A stretch of 64,000 nt of DNA from positions 366,914-430,913 of the forward strand of contig NZ_BJEG01000001.1 in assembly GCF_005405545.1 (NCBI RefSeq), given 5' to 3'. Within the stretch, counting starts at the first letter, position 1, and each line of letters opens with the position of its first letter. The stretch comes from Weissella hellenica. GTDB taxonomy: Bacteria > Bacillota > Bacilli > Lactobacillales > Lactobacillaceae. This document shows positions 54,355 through 64,000 of this stretch, in pieces. Position numbers and translations under genes: made by a program. The notes beneath the pieces are model-generated. The model saw only the letters and a program-made list of their open reading frames with translations, searched no databases and had not been told where the DNA came from.

Positions 54355-57204
54355 ATGGTCAATGATTGGATAAAGATTCATGGTGCCCGCGCACATAATT
54401 TAAAAAATGTAGATGTTGCAATTCCTAGAGATAAATTTATTGTAATGACAGGTTTATCTGGATCAGGAAAAAGTTCATTGGCATTTGATACGTTATATGC
54501 TGAAGGACAACGACGATATGTCGAAAGTTTGTCATCATATGCCCGTCAATTTTTAGGACAAATGGATAAACCAGATGTTGATGCCATTGATGGCTTGAGT
54601 CCAGCGATTTCAATTGATCAAAAAACAACATCTAAAAATCCCCGTTCAACAGTGGGGACTGTTACAGAAATTAATGATTATTATCGTTTGTTGTTTGCTA
54701 GGGTGGGAAAGCCGGATGCGACGACGGATGGTATTATAGTTAAAAAATCAATTGATCAAATGTTAAATGATTTATCAGAGCGCCTAAGTGAAGGGAGCCG
54801 GATGCAGATCTTAGCGCCCATTATTCAGCATAAGCGAGGATCACATGCCACGGCCTTTGAACGGATTCAAAAAGAAGGGTTTGTGCGTTTCTTAGTAGAT
54901 GGGGAGATGCATGAAGTAACTGATGAGCTTGAATTAAATAAAAATAAGTATCATGATATTGCGATTGTTGTTGACCGTATTATTTTACGAGACAATTCAC
55001 GCGCACGTTTGTTTGAATCTTTTGAATCAGCAATGCGTTTAGCAGATGGTTTGGTAACGGTTGACGTTACTGGTAGTGAACAATTAACCTATTCCGATCA
55101 TTACACAGGCGCTTTGAAAAAATTTGCAGTTGGGAAATTAGAGCCACAATTATTTTCTTTTAATGCACCACTTGGTGCTTGTCCGGTATGTGGGGGCTTA
55201 GGTATAACATTAGAGGTAGATATTGATTTGGTGATACCTGATCAAAGTAAAACTTTAGCAGAGGGGGCTTTGGCCGCATGGAATCCCATTTCATCCTCTT
55301 ATTATCCAGAAATGTTACGTCAATTTGCAGAGTCAGTTAATATACCAATGGATGTGCCATTTGAAGACTTAACAAATGAACAGCGTCAGTTAGTATTGTA
55401 TGGTGATGAAGAAAATACTTTCCATTTTCATTATGAAAATGATTTTGGTGGTGTACGCGATGTTGATGTTAATTTTGAAGGGGTAATGAATAACATTAAC
55501 CGTCGTTATCGTGAATCTAATTCAGACTTTACGTGCGAGCAAATGCGTAGTTATATGAATGAATTGACGTGTAATGCTTGTCATGGTTATCGTTTGAATG
55601 AAGGTGCACTTTCGGTTAAAGTTGGGCAGTTAAACATTGGTGAAATTTCAGAACAATCAGTTGCTAAAGAATTAGATTATTTTGAAAACTTGGCTTTTGG
55701 ACAGCAAGATCAAGAGGTAGCAGCACCTATTGTAAAAGAGATTAAGGATCGTTTGCGTTTTTTGAAAAACGTTGGATTAGATTATTTAACGTTATCACGT
55801 TCGGCTCGTACACTATCAGGTGGTGAAGCACAGAGAATTCGATTAGCAACGCAGATTGGTTCTAACTTATCGGGTGTGATGTATGTTCTGGACGAACCCT
55901 CAATTGGACTACATCAACGTGACAATGCGCGCTTAATTCAATCATTGCAACAAATGCGTGACCTAGGTAATACGTTGGTTGTCGTTGAACATGATGAAGA
56001 TACGATGCGAGCAGCTGATTATTTGATTGATGTTGGTCCTGGTGCTGGTGAGCACGGTGGTCAAATTATGGCGGTTGGTGCGCCTGATGAAATTCAAGCC
56101 AATGAAGATTCGTTAACGGGACAATATTTATCAGGTAAACGATTTATTCCGGTCCCAACGTCACGTCGCGCAGGTAATGGTCAAAAAATTACGGTGACTG
56201 GCGCAGCAGAGAATAATTTAAAGAATATTAAAGTGGATTTTCCATTGGGTAAATTAACCGTTGTAACGGGTGTTTCCGGATCAGGTAAATCCACGTTAGT
56301 CAACACCATTTTAAAACGGGCGCTCAAGATGGAAATTAATCGTAATTCTCAAAAGCCCGGTAAGTATCGCAAACTAACCGGTTATGAAAATATCGATAAA
56401 ATTGTTGATATCGATCAAAGTCCAATTGGCCGGACGCCAAGATCGAACCCAGCAACCTATACTGGTGTATTTGATGATATTCGTGATTTGTTTGCACAGA
56501 CTAATGAAGCCAAATTGCGTGGTTATAAAAAAGGCCGTTTCTCTTTCAATACAAAAGGTGGTCGTTGTGAAGCATGTAAGGGTGATGGGGTCATTAAGAT
56601 TGAAATGAACTTTTTGCCTGATGTCTATGTCACGTGTGAGGTTTGTGGTGGTACACGTTACAATTCAGAAACCTTAGAAGTGACGTATCGTAGTAAAACA
56701 ATTGCTGACGTCTTAGATTTAACGGCTGAACAAGCCGTTGATTTCTTTGCGGCAATTCCAAAGATTCGTCGTAAATTACAGACCATGGTTGATGTTGGGT
56801 TAGGCTACGTTAAATTAGGTCAAGCAGCTACTACTTTATCTGGTGGGGAAGCGCAACGTATGAAATTAGCATCTGAATTACAACGAAAGTCTACTGGTAA
56901 AACAGTTTACATCCTTGACGAACCAACGACTGGCCTACACGTAGCTGATATTTCACGTTTGCTAGAAGTGCTACAACGACTAGTTGATAGCGGTAATACC
57001 GTTTTGATTATTGAACACAACTTAGATGTCATTAAAACAGCAGATTGGTTAATTGATATGGGACCTGAAGGTGGTGATGGCGGCGGTTATGTACTAGTAG
57101 CTGGGACACCAGAAAAAATTGCGGCAACATCTGAGTCGTATACAGGCCAATATTTAGGACCAATTATGGCGCGTGATCGTGAGCGAGCACGTTCGTTAGT
57201 CTGA
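54355..57204 (+). CDS. uvrA: excinuclease ABC subunit A
   Basis: A 949-residue damage-recognition ATPase of nucleotide excision repair. It has two ABC modules with Walker A GLSGSGKSS and GVSGSGKST, and two signature motifs LSGGEAQRI and LSGGEAQRM. Zinc-binding cysteine sets are CPVCGG with CNACHG, and CEACKGDG with CEVCGG. Length and domain order are normal for UvrA1. The start follows AAAGGAGA. uvrB is not adjacent in this window. Confidence 0.97.
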   Translation: MVNDWIKIHGARAHNLKNVDVAIPRDKFIVMTGLSGSGKSSLAFDTLYAEGQRRYVESLSSYARQFLGQMDKPDVDAIDGLSPAISIDQKTTSKNPRSTVGTVTEINDYYRLLFARVGKPDATTDGIIVKKSIDQMLNDLSERLSEGSRMQILAPIIQHKRGSHATAFERIQKEGFVRFLVDGEMHEVTDELELNKNKYHDIAIVVDRIILRDNSRARLFESFESAMRLADGLVTVDVTGSEQLTYSDHYTGALKKFAVGKLEPQLFSFNAPLGACPVCGGLGITLEVDIDLVIPDQSKTLAEGALAAWNPISSSYYPEMLRQFAESVNIPMDVPFEDLTNEQRQLVLYGDEENTFHFHYENDFGGVRDVDVNFEGVMNNINRRYRESNSDFTCEQMRSYMNELTCNACHGYRLNEGALSVKVGQLNIGEISEQSVAKELDYFENLAFGQQDQEVAAPIVKEIKDRLRFLKNVGLDYLTLSRSARTLSGGEAQRIRLATQIGSNLSGVMYVLDEPSIGLHQRDNARLIQSLQQMRDLGNTLVVVEHDEDTMRAADYLIDVGPGAGEHGGQIMAVGAPDEIQANEDSLTGQYLSGKRFIPVPTSRRAGNGQKITVTGAAENNLKNIKVDFPLGKLTVVTGVSGSGKSTLVNTILKRALKMEINRNSQKPGKYRKLTGYENIDKIVDIDQSPIGRTPRSNPATYTGVFDDIRDLFAQTNEAKLRGYKKGRFSFNTKGGRCEACKGDGVIKIEMNFLPDVYVTCEVCGGTRYNSETLEVTYRSKTIADVLDLTAEQAVDFFAAIPKIRRKLQTMVDVGLGYVKLGQAATTLSGGEAQRMKLASELQRKSTGKTVYILDEPTTGLHVADISRLLEVLQRLVDSGNTVLIIEHNLDVIKTADWLIDMGPEGGDGGGYVLVAGTPEKIAATSESYTGQYLGPIMARDRERARSLV

Positions 57205-57282
57205 ACGTGAATCCTTGCATTTTAATAGTGAATTATCTATACTTATATTTTGTAAGTTAAAACGTATTGGGAGGTAACTATC

Positions 57283-57402
57283 ATGGCAGAAAAAATGGAT
57301 ACAGCGTCAGCTCGACGCAAAATGAAGAGCCCAAATATTAAAACACGTAAGCGTGCACTCAAAGCGTTGCACGAGGCGAATCGACAAACGACCAAAAAGT
57401 AA
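57283..57402 (+). CDS. 39-aa basic protein
   Basis: A short gene with an excellent ribosome site (GGGAGGT, 8 bases before the ATG). The product is rich in Arg/Lys and predicted helical (SARRKMKSPNIKTRKRALKA). From memory, similar tiny proteins in lactobacilli have been labelled putative metal-homeostasis proteins; I hold this loosely. Followed by a terminator at 57459-57504. Likely real; function unknown. Confidence 0.7.
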   Translation: MAEKMDTASARRKMKSPNIKTRKRALKALHEANRQTTKK

Positions 57403-57458
57403 ATAAGTGATATCACAGAAATTATTATTTTTTAAGATGGTCATGAAATAAGTTTAGG

Positions 57459-57504
57459 GAGCATCAATCTGCCATGTTAAAATGACAAGTTTGATGCTCT
57501 TTTT
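57459..57504 (+). terminator. terminator after the 39-aa gene
   Basis: A 9-bp stem (57459-57467 with 57491-57499), a long loop and five T. Confidence 0.75.
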
Positions 57505-57619
57505 GAGTGTGCTAGCTTTTATGTTGTCGTGTTGTTTGATAAATGCACGTAGAAAACATATCCGGGTGTGTCTTAAGATGATACAATGGATGAGATTAAA
57601 AGATAGGGGGGAGGATTAA

Positions 57620-58507
57620 ATGGGCAAAAAAGAGTTGATCATTGTCACTGGTATGAGTGGTGCAGGTAAAACTGTTGCTATCCAGGCATTTGAAGATTTA
57701 GGCTACTTTACAGTCCAAAATTTGCCACCAGCTATGCTACCAAAATTTTGGCAAATGATTTCTGACGAAGAAAATATTCAACGGGCTGCAGTCATGATTG
57801 ATTTGCGCTCACAACGGTTCTTCGATGATTTGGATGAAGAAATTCATAAATTAAGAAAAAATAGTCATAATAAGTATGATATGAAAATTATCTATATCGA
57901 TGCATCCGATGAAGAATTGGTGGCACGTTATAAAGAAACGCGACGTTCTCACCCACTTTCTGGTGAGGGCGGAACATTATATGGTATCCAACTAGAAAGA
58001 CAAAAATTAAGCGGAATTCTTGATTTGGCAAGTGGTGTTATTCATACTGATGACTTTGCACCACGACAACTCCGTAATTATATTCAGCAGCATTTTGGGT
58101 CAAAGGATGGACAAGCGAATACGTTTACGGTTCAAGTAATGAGCTTTGGTTTTAAATATGGTATACCATTAGATGCAGATATGATATTAGATGTTCGCTT
58201 TTTAACTAATCCTTACTATGTCGCATCGTTAAGAAATCAAACGGGGTTAGATCATGCTGTCGCCGATTACGTTTGGCATACCGCTGATGCTGAAGAATTT
58301 TATCAACGTATTAGTAAACAAATTAAATGGCTACTGCCAAAGTATAAAACAGAAGGAAAAAGCAATTTTACAATTGCTTTTGGTTGTACAGGTGGTCAAC
58401 ATCGGTCAACCGCCTTTGCTCATCGATTAAGTCAAGACTTGGGTGCCGATTGGATTGTGAACGAACATCATCGTGATATTGAACGACGAAAGGAGAGTGC
58501 AAACTGA
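57620..58507 (+). CDS. rapZ: RapZ-type RNase adaptor / nucleotide-binding protein
   Basis: A 295-residue P-loop protein (YvcJ in Bacillus). Walker A is VTGMSGAGKT (9-18). Further motifs are YIDASDEELVARYKETRRSHP and the C-terminal FGCTGGQHRSTAFAHRL. In enterobacteria RapZ controls glmS mRNA turnover; in Firmicutes it is linked to competence and cell-envelope metabolism. It starts the conserved rapZ-yvcK-whiA block, with GGGGGGAGG upstream. Confidence 0.95.
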   Translation: MGKKELIIVTGMSGAGKTVAIQAFEDLGYFTVQNLPPAMLPKFWQMISDEENIQRAAVMIDLRSQRFFDDLDEEIHKLRKNSHNKYDMKIIYIDASDEELVARYKETRRSHPLSGEGGTLYGIQLERQKLSGILDLASGVIHTDDFAPRQLRNYIQQHFGSKDGQANTFTVQVMSFGFKYGIPLDADMILDVRFLTNPYYVASLRNQTGLDHAVADYVWHTADAEEFYQRISKQIKWLLPKYKTEGKSNFTIAFGCTGGQHRSTAFAHRLSQDLGADWIVNEHHRDIERRKESAN

Positions 58508-58509
58508 TC

Positions 58510-59508
58510 ATGAGTGAAAAATATAGTGTCAAGCGCACGCCTAAAATTGTTGTTATCGGTGGTGGTTCTGGGCAACCAGTTGTTTTAAATGGTTTGAAAA
58601 AATATAAAAATGACTTAACTGCGATTATTACGGTAGCTGATGATGGCGGTTCATCGGGAACCTTACGTGATTATCTTCAAATGGTACCACCTGGGGATAT
58701 TCGCAATGTTATGGCAACATTATCACAATTGCCAGCAAGTCTAATTGATATTTTCCAATATCGGTTTAAGCCAGAAGATGAAATGTTTGCTCATCATTCG
58801 TTAGGAAATTTGATTATTGCGGCGATGGCTGAAAAAGAACATGATATTTTTGATGGGATTCAATTGCTTGCTAAAATTATGCAAGTTAAAGGGCACGTTT
58901 ATCCCGTTGCAAATGAACCACTCGTATTACATGCAGCTTTTACTGACGGAACCTACCTAGCAGGTGAAGCCGAAATCACAGCTGCACATAAGGTTATTGA
59001 CCATATCTGGGTAACGCCACAAACAGCGCCAGCTACTCATGATGTACAAGCACCAAAGCAAGTGGTAAATGCAATTTTAGAAGCAGATGTGGTAGTCCTT
59101 GGACCAGGTAGCTTATTTACTAGTATCTTACCGAATTTAATGGTACCCAATGTTGCTGAAGCATTACGCGCAACGCGAGCTAAAACTGTGTATATTGCGA
59201 ATATTATGACGCAAAAGGGTGAAACCGATAATTTTACTGATGCTGATCATGTCAGAGCGATTAATGAACATGTTGGTGAACGCATTGTTGACGCTGTTAT
59301 TATGAATACTGGTAAAGTTCCTGAAGACTATATTGACTGGCAACGCTGGAACGAAATTTCTTTACAAGTTGATTCAGATCCAGAATCAGTTAAAGCGCAA
59401 GGTGTCGACCCAGTTCTAGGTGATTTATTGGCATTACGTGATGATGGGGCTTTCCATGATGGGGATGCTGTTGCACAGTTGATTATGCAAATTGTTGCTG
59501 ATCAATAA
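58510..59508 (+). CDS. yvcK: YvcK/GlmR gluconeogenesis factor
   Basis: A 332-residue protein of the CofD-like family that binds UDP-sugars and routes carbon to peptidoglycan precursors under gluconeogenic growth. Motifs: IVVIGGGSGQPVVLNGLKKY, TVADDGGSSGTLRD, PPGDIRNVMATL, AHHSLGNLIIAA and VVLGPGSLFTSILPNLMV. It starts 2 bases after rapZ; the AAAGGAGAG site lies within the rapZ end, implying coupling. Confidence 0.95.
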   Translation: MSEKYSVKRTPKIVVIGGGSGQPVVLNGLKKYKNDLTAIITVADDGGSSGTLRDYLQMVPPGDIRNVMATLSQLPASLIDIFQYRFKPEDEMFAHHSLGNLIIAAMAEKEHDIFDGIQLLAKIMQVKGHVYPVANEPLVLHAAFTDGTYLAGEAEITAAHKVIDHIWVTPQTAPATHDVQAPKQVVNAILEADVVVLGPGSLFTSILPNLMVPNVAEALRATRAKTVYIANIMTQKGETDNFTDADHVRAINEHVGERIVDAVIMNTGKVPEDYIDWQRWNEISLQVDSDPESVKAQGVDPVLGDLLALRDDGAFHDGDAVAQLIMQIVADQ

Positions 59509-59534
59509 ATGAAATGAAGTAGGAGGTGGCGCTA

Positions 59535-60497
59535 ATGTCATTTGCAAGTGATGTTAAGAAGGAATTAACCACCTTAGAAATTAGTAATCCAGATAATGCT
59601 AAAGCTGAATTATCAGCATTGTTACGAATGAATGGCTCACTTGGGTTAACGAACCAACATTTTACGTTGAACGTCCAAACTGAAAATGCAGCCACGGCTC
59701 GTCGTATTTTAGGGCTATTACAACAATTTTATCGGTTGCCTTCTGAAATTTCCGTTCGACGCCAAATGAAATTAAAAAAGAATAATTTGTATGTTGTTCG
59801 GATTACGCAAGGTGTTAGTAGTCTACTGGATGATTTACACATCTTTGAAAATTTTGAATTATTGCCAACGGTTCCAGATGAATGGTTAGTGCCGGAAGGT
59901 AAAGCGCGCTCGTATCTTAGAGGTGCATTTTTGGCAGCAGGTTCAGTAAATAATCCAGAAACAAGTCGTTACCATTTAGAGATATATTCATTATATGAAG
60001 AACAAGCAACACAGTTGGCAGGGTTAATGAATCGTTTTGATTTAAATGCAAAAGTTGTTGAACGTCGATCAGGGTTCATTGTTTATTTAAAAGAAGCCGA
60101 AAAAATTGGCGATATGATGAAAGTAATCGGGGCAACTAATGCCATGTTTCGTATGGAAGATGTGCGCATTATTCGGGATATGCGTAATTCGGTTAATCGA
60201 TTAGTTAATGCTGAAAATGCCAATTTAGATAAAACGGTTAATGCTAGTCAAAAACAAATTGATGATATTTTATTTTTAGATGAAGAAATCGGTTTGGGAC
60301 GTTTGCCTGAAAAGCTTAAAGAAATTGCAGAAATCCGTTTATTACATCGTGAAGAACCATTATCAGCGCTAGGTCAATATGTACCATCTGGTGTTATTTC
60401 GAAATCAGGTGTGAATCACCGGCTGCGAAAACTGACGAAAATGGCTGATGAAATTAGAGATACCGGCCGGTTACCCGAGGAATTACAAAGAGGATAA
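59535..60497 (+). CDS. whiA: WhiA-type DNA-binding protein
   Basis: A 320-residue protein combining a degenerate LAGLIDADG-homing-endonuclease-like domain and a C-terminal helix-turn-helix ([40 protein letters not shown]). Typical N terminus [15 protein letters not shown]. The ATG at 59535 is chosen over GTG 59526, which overlaps the AGGAGG site. In Bacillus it affects cell division and chromosome segregation. Third gene of the block. Confidence 0.95.
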   Translation: MSFASDVKKELTTLEISNPDNAKAELSALLRMNGSLGLTNQHFTLNVQTENAATARRILGLLQQFYRLPSEISVRRQMKLKKNNLYVVRITQGVSSLLDDLHIFENFELLPTVPDEWLVPEGKARSYLRGAFLAAGSVNNPETSRYHLEIYSLYEEQATQLAGLMNRFDLNAKVVERRSGFIVYLKEAEKIGDMMKVIGATNAMFRMEDVRIIRDMRNSVNRLVNAENANLDKTVNASQKQIDDILFLDEEIGLGRLPEKLKEIAEIRLLHREEPLSALGQYVPSGVISKSGVNHRLRKLTKMADEIRDTGRLPEELQRG

Positions 60498-60516
60498 GTA
60501 AATTAGTTAAATACAG

Positions 60517-60533
60517 TTTGACCATTCTTGACG
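60517..60533 (+). promoter_or_regulatory. CtsR operator at clpP promoter
   Basis: TTTGACCATTCTTGACG is the reverse-complement form of the CtsR heptad repeat (RGTCAAANANRGTCAAA) with two mismatches. It overlaps the -35 TTGACG (60528-60533) of a promoter whose -10 would be TATGTT (60551-60556). Predicts heat-shock induction of clpP. Confidence 0.7.
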
Positions 60534-60586
60534 AAATGATAGAATGGTAATATGTTTTGACTTTGAATTTGAGGAGGAAAGTATAC

Positions 60587-61180
60587 ATGACACCAGTTCC
60601 ATATGTTATTGAGCAATCATCTCATGGTGAACGTTCATATGATATTTTTTCACGCTTGTTAATTGACCGTATTATTATGGTTAATGGTGAAATTGAATCA
60701 CAAATGGCAACGGCCATTATCGCGCAGTTGTTATTCTTAGATGCCCAAGATCCTGATAAGGATATTTACATGTACATCAACTCACCAGGTGGTGAAGTTA
60801 ATGCCGGTATGGCAATTTATGACACAATGAATTTCATTAGTGCAGACGTCCAAACAATTACAATTGGATTAGCTGCATCAATGGCATCAGTTCTTGCATC
60901 TTCAGGTGCTAAGGGCAAGCGTTTTATTTTGCCTAATTCACAGTTTATGATTCACCAACCATCAGGTGGTGCTCAAGGTCAACAAACTGAAATTGAAATT
61001 GCTGCCCAAGAAATTTTGAAGACACGTAAGAAGTTGAATCAAATTTTGGCGAACAATACTGGTAAGCCATTTGAAGAAGTTCAAAAAGATACAGAGCGTG
61101 ATCACTGGTTAGATGCAGAAGAATCACTTGCTTATGGATTAGTCGATAAAATTATGACTAGTGCTAAAGAAAAAGAATAA
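60587..61180 (+). CDS. clpP: ATP-dependent Clp protease proteolytic subunit
   Basis: A 197-residue serine protease. The start at 60587 is set by GAGGAGG about 9 bases upstream. Catalytic triad: Ser98 ([12 protein letters not shown]), His123 ([13 protein letters not shown]) and Asp172 ([12 protein letters not shown]). Assembles as a double heptamer with Clp ATPases for protein quality control. Controlled by a CtsR site. Follows whiA, a common arrangement in lactobacilli. Confidence 0.97.
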   Translation: MTPVPYVIEQSSHGERSYDIFSRLLIDRIIMVNGEIESQMATAIIAQLLFLDAQDPDKDIYMYINSPGGEVNAGMAIYDTMNFISADVQTITIGLAASMASVLASSGAKGKRFILPNSQFMIHQPSGGAQGQQTEIEIAAQEILKTRKKLNQILANNTGKPFEEVQKDTERDHWLDAEESLAYGLVDKIMTSAKEKE

Positions 61181-62547
<1,367 letters not shown>

Positions 62548-62601
62548 TTAAATAAGTTGTTAGTTACGTCGTGATGATTGTGGGATTTCATTGCGTTGAC
62601 T

Positions 62602-62617
62602 ATGTGACATGTCACAT
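62602..62617. promoter_or_regulatory. 16-bp perfect palindrome before EIIC-type gene
   Basis: ATGTGACATGTCACAT sits 20 bases upstream of the start. It looks like a shortened Crp/Fnr-type half-site pair (TGTGA and TCACA with 4 rather than 6 bases between). Possible operator. Confidence 0.45.
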
Positions 62618-62637
62618 TAGAAAGGTAATCTAAGATT

Positions 62638-63786
62638 ATGACTAGCGCAGTTTTTGATGGTTCTTACGAACTAAAATTTAAGGATTTTTTCTTTAAGGTG
62701 TTGAGTGGGTCTGCTCAAGGAATTTTGATAGGTGTTTTACCTTCAGCGGTCCTAAAGTATATTATTCGTCCGTTTGTACAAAACGGTATGGGCTGGGCAA
62801 TTGATTTGAGTGCAATTTTGACACTGTTCTCATCATTTATTCCATTACTTATTGGATTGGCAATTGCCATGCAATTTAATATGAAGGCACTGGATGTTGG
62901 TGTTATGGCGATTGCAGTTGGTGCAGCATGTGGTTCAATCAAGTGGGCATCAGTTCCAGCAGGGTTTGAAAACCCCATTACACAGGTGAAAACAACCATA
63001 CCAAGTACAGTATATATTGCGGCAGGTGCTGGAGATGTTATAAATGCGATGATTGTGGCTGCCATCGGTGTTTTGGTAATTTGGTTAATTGCTAAATATC
63101 TAGGGGGCTTTGGCTCATTGGCAATTATCTTAAGTCCAATTGTTGTTGGTGGTGGTGTTGGTTTGATTGGTAAGGAAATTGCACCTTACGTTGGTGAAAT
63201 TACAACTTGGATTGGAAAGATGGTTCAATTAGCAACTGATCTACAACCATTACCAATGACGATTATCATTGCCATGGCCTTTGCTGTTATTATTGTGACG
63301 CCTGTTTCAACTGTTGGAATTGCATTAGCAATTACGTTGTCTGGTTTAGGTTCAGCAGCGGCAGGAGTTGGAATTGTCGCAACGACAGTTGTATTGTTAA
63401 TTAATTCAATCAAGGTTAATAAGAAGGGGACATCAGTGGCAATCTTCCTAGGTGCAATGAAGGGAATGATGCCAGCAGTGTTTAGAAAGCCAGTTATGTT
63501 GTTGTCATTTATGGTGGCAGCTGGAATTTCTGCATTGCCAATTAGTATGATGAATGTGCAAGGTACACCGACATCTGCTGGATTTGGTTGGATTGGCTTT
63601 GTTTCACCAATTCAATCTGTTGTTCGTGATGCAGCCGACAAAGTGTTCCAAACAAATGTAATTAGTGTTGTACCGGCTATACTGATTTGGGCTATTATCC
63701 CAATCGTTGCTGGAATTGTAGTTGACTTGTTGTTTACTAAGGTATTGAAGTTGTATAAGCCAGAAGATTTTGAACAAGAAATGTAA
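62638..63786 (+). CDS. PTS EIIC-type membrane protein without EIIA/EIIB
   Basis: A 382-residue protein with about 9-10 membrane segments. It resembles the stand-alone PTS_EIIC_2 family seen in lactobacilli (FKVLSGSAQGILIGVLPSAV at the N terminus, IAVGAACGSIKWASVPAGF, TPVSTVGIALAITLSGLGSAAAGVG). No EIIA, EIIB or catabolic genes are adjacent. The start follows GAAAGG. Substrate and energy coupling unknown. Followed by a strong terminator. Confidence 0.75.
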   Translation: MTSAVFDGSYELKFKDFFFKVLSGSAQGILIGVLPSAVLKYIIRPFVQNGMGWAIDLSAILTLFSSFIPLLIGLAIAMQFNMKALDVGVMAIAVGAACGSIKWASVPAGFENPITQVKTTIPSTVYIAAGAGDVINAMIVAAIGVLVIWLIAKYLGGFGSLAIILSPIVVGGGVGLIGKEIAPYVGEITTWIGKMVQLATDLQPLPMTIIIAMAFAVIIVTPVSTVGIALAITLSGLGSAAAGVGIVATTVVLLINSIKVNKKGTSVAIFLGAMKGMMPAVFRKPVMLLSFMVAAGISALPISMMNVQGTPTSAGFGWIGFVSPIQSVVRDAADKVFQTNVISVVPAILIWAIIPIVAGIVVDLLFTKVLKLYKPEDFEQEM

Positions 63787-63791
63787 TAAAG

Positions 63792-63825
63792 AAAAAAGAC
63801 CTGGGTTTTGATCCAGGTCTTTTTT
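63792..63825 (+). terminator. terminator after EIIC-type gene
   Basis: A 13-bp stem (63792-63804 with 63813-63825) ending in T6. Confidence 0.92.
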
Positions 63826-63841
63826 GTATGCGATAATAAAA

Positions 63842-63873
63842 AAACAGGAAATGGTCAAAACCATTCCCTGTTT
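63842..63873 (-). terminator. terminator for a minus-strand gene entering from the right
   Basis: A 13-bp stem with one G-U (63842-63854 with 63861-63873) followed on the minus strand by seven T. Implies a convergent gene mostly beyond base 64000. Two minus-strand frames are open at the window edge, one ending near 63927, but neither is recognisable. Confidence 0.6.
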
Positions 63874-64000
63874 CCATAATCGTTTATTTAATACTATATT
63901 TATGATATAGACTAATAAATAATGGCTCTATGTCAAACAGCGTGAAAATCGTGAAATTGACTTAAAGAGTTTGTGAAATATAGCTTGCGAATCTGACAAA

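Overview
The window looks like a chromosomal segment of a low-GC, Gram-positive lactic acid bacterium of the Lactobacillaceae, most likely a heterofermenter of the Weissella/Leuconostoc type. The genus is an inference from gene content, not a database match. Supporting signs are the uvrA / rapZ-yvcK-whiA-clpP block, an NAD-dependent D-lactate dehydrogenase, an FAD glycerol-phosphate oxidase operon, CcpA (cre) and CtsR operators, a T-box leader, many PTS systems and a DUF4767 lipoprotein-type gene. No tRNA, rRNA, CRISPR array or intact insertion sequence was found.

Layout. 1-6.4 kb: the end of a DUF4767 protein, then a module bounded by two near-identical terminators. It holds an HTH/GIY-YIG/DUF2075 gene and a cellobiose-type PTS operon (IIB-IIC-IIA-GH1). 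Three genes here carry one-base homopolymer frameshifts, and the GH1 enzyme lacks its acid/base glutamate. 6.6-12.1 kb: a T-box-controlled M20 hydrolase, small unknowns, an orphan OppA-like binding protein and an M42 aminopeptidase. 12.4-19.1 kb: an AldA-like dehydrogenase, then a complete D-galactonate operon (dgoD, dgoK, dgoA, GntP permease, GntR) behind a cre-overlapped promoter and a perfect 15-bp leader hairpin. 19.6-24.4 kb: glpK-glpO-tpiA-glpF. 24.6-29.2 kb: a three-gene cluster (unrecognised 782-aa protein, AraC regulator, GPH sugar:cation symporter) bracketed by a 153-bp direct duplication of the glpF 3' end plus its terminator. This is the best candidate for an acquired, undescribed carbohydrate system.

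29.4-38.9 kb: a SorC/DeoR-type regulator divergent from a DeoC-like protein that has lost its catalytic residues, PEP synthase, nucleoside deoxyribosyltransferase, a PstS-like protein, an OsmC-family protein, then a ComX/SigH-like sigma factor with a ComK-like regulator and Ogt, and an aldo/keto reductase. 39.1-43.4 kb: GntR and genuine deoC facing a mannose-class PTS (IIA-IIB-IIC-IID). 43.5-48 kb: a PASTA protein and a galactitol-type PTS with a regulator whose EIIA domain is a separate, overlapping gene. 48-54 kb: a DUF985 cupin, a GH13 alpha-glucosidase with a stop at codon 7, a UDG-family protein, a structured intergenic element, an aldo/keto reductase and a lone HerA-like ATPase. 54.3-63.8 kb: uvrA, a 39-aa basic protein, rapZ-yvcK-whiA, clpP, ldhD and an EIIC-type permease.

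The common theme is accessory sugar and sugar-acid catabolism under CcpA: cre sites lie before the dgo, glp, GH-cluster, ppsA, OsmC, mannose-PTS, galactitol-PTS, GH13 and ldhD units. Several of these loci are decaying (frameshifts, nonsense codon, dead active sites) while others look recently acquired.
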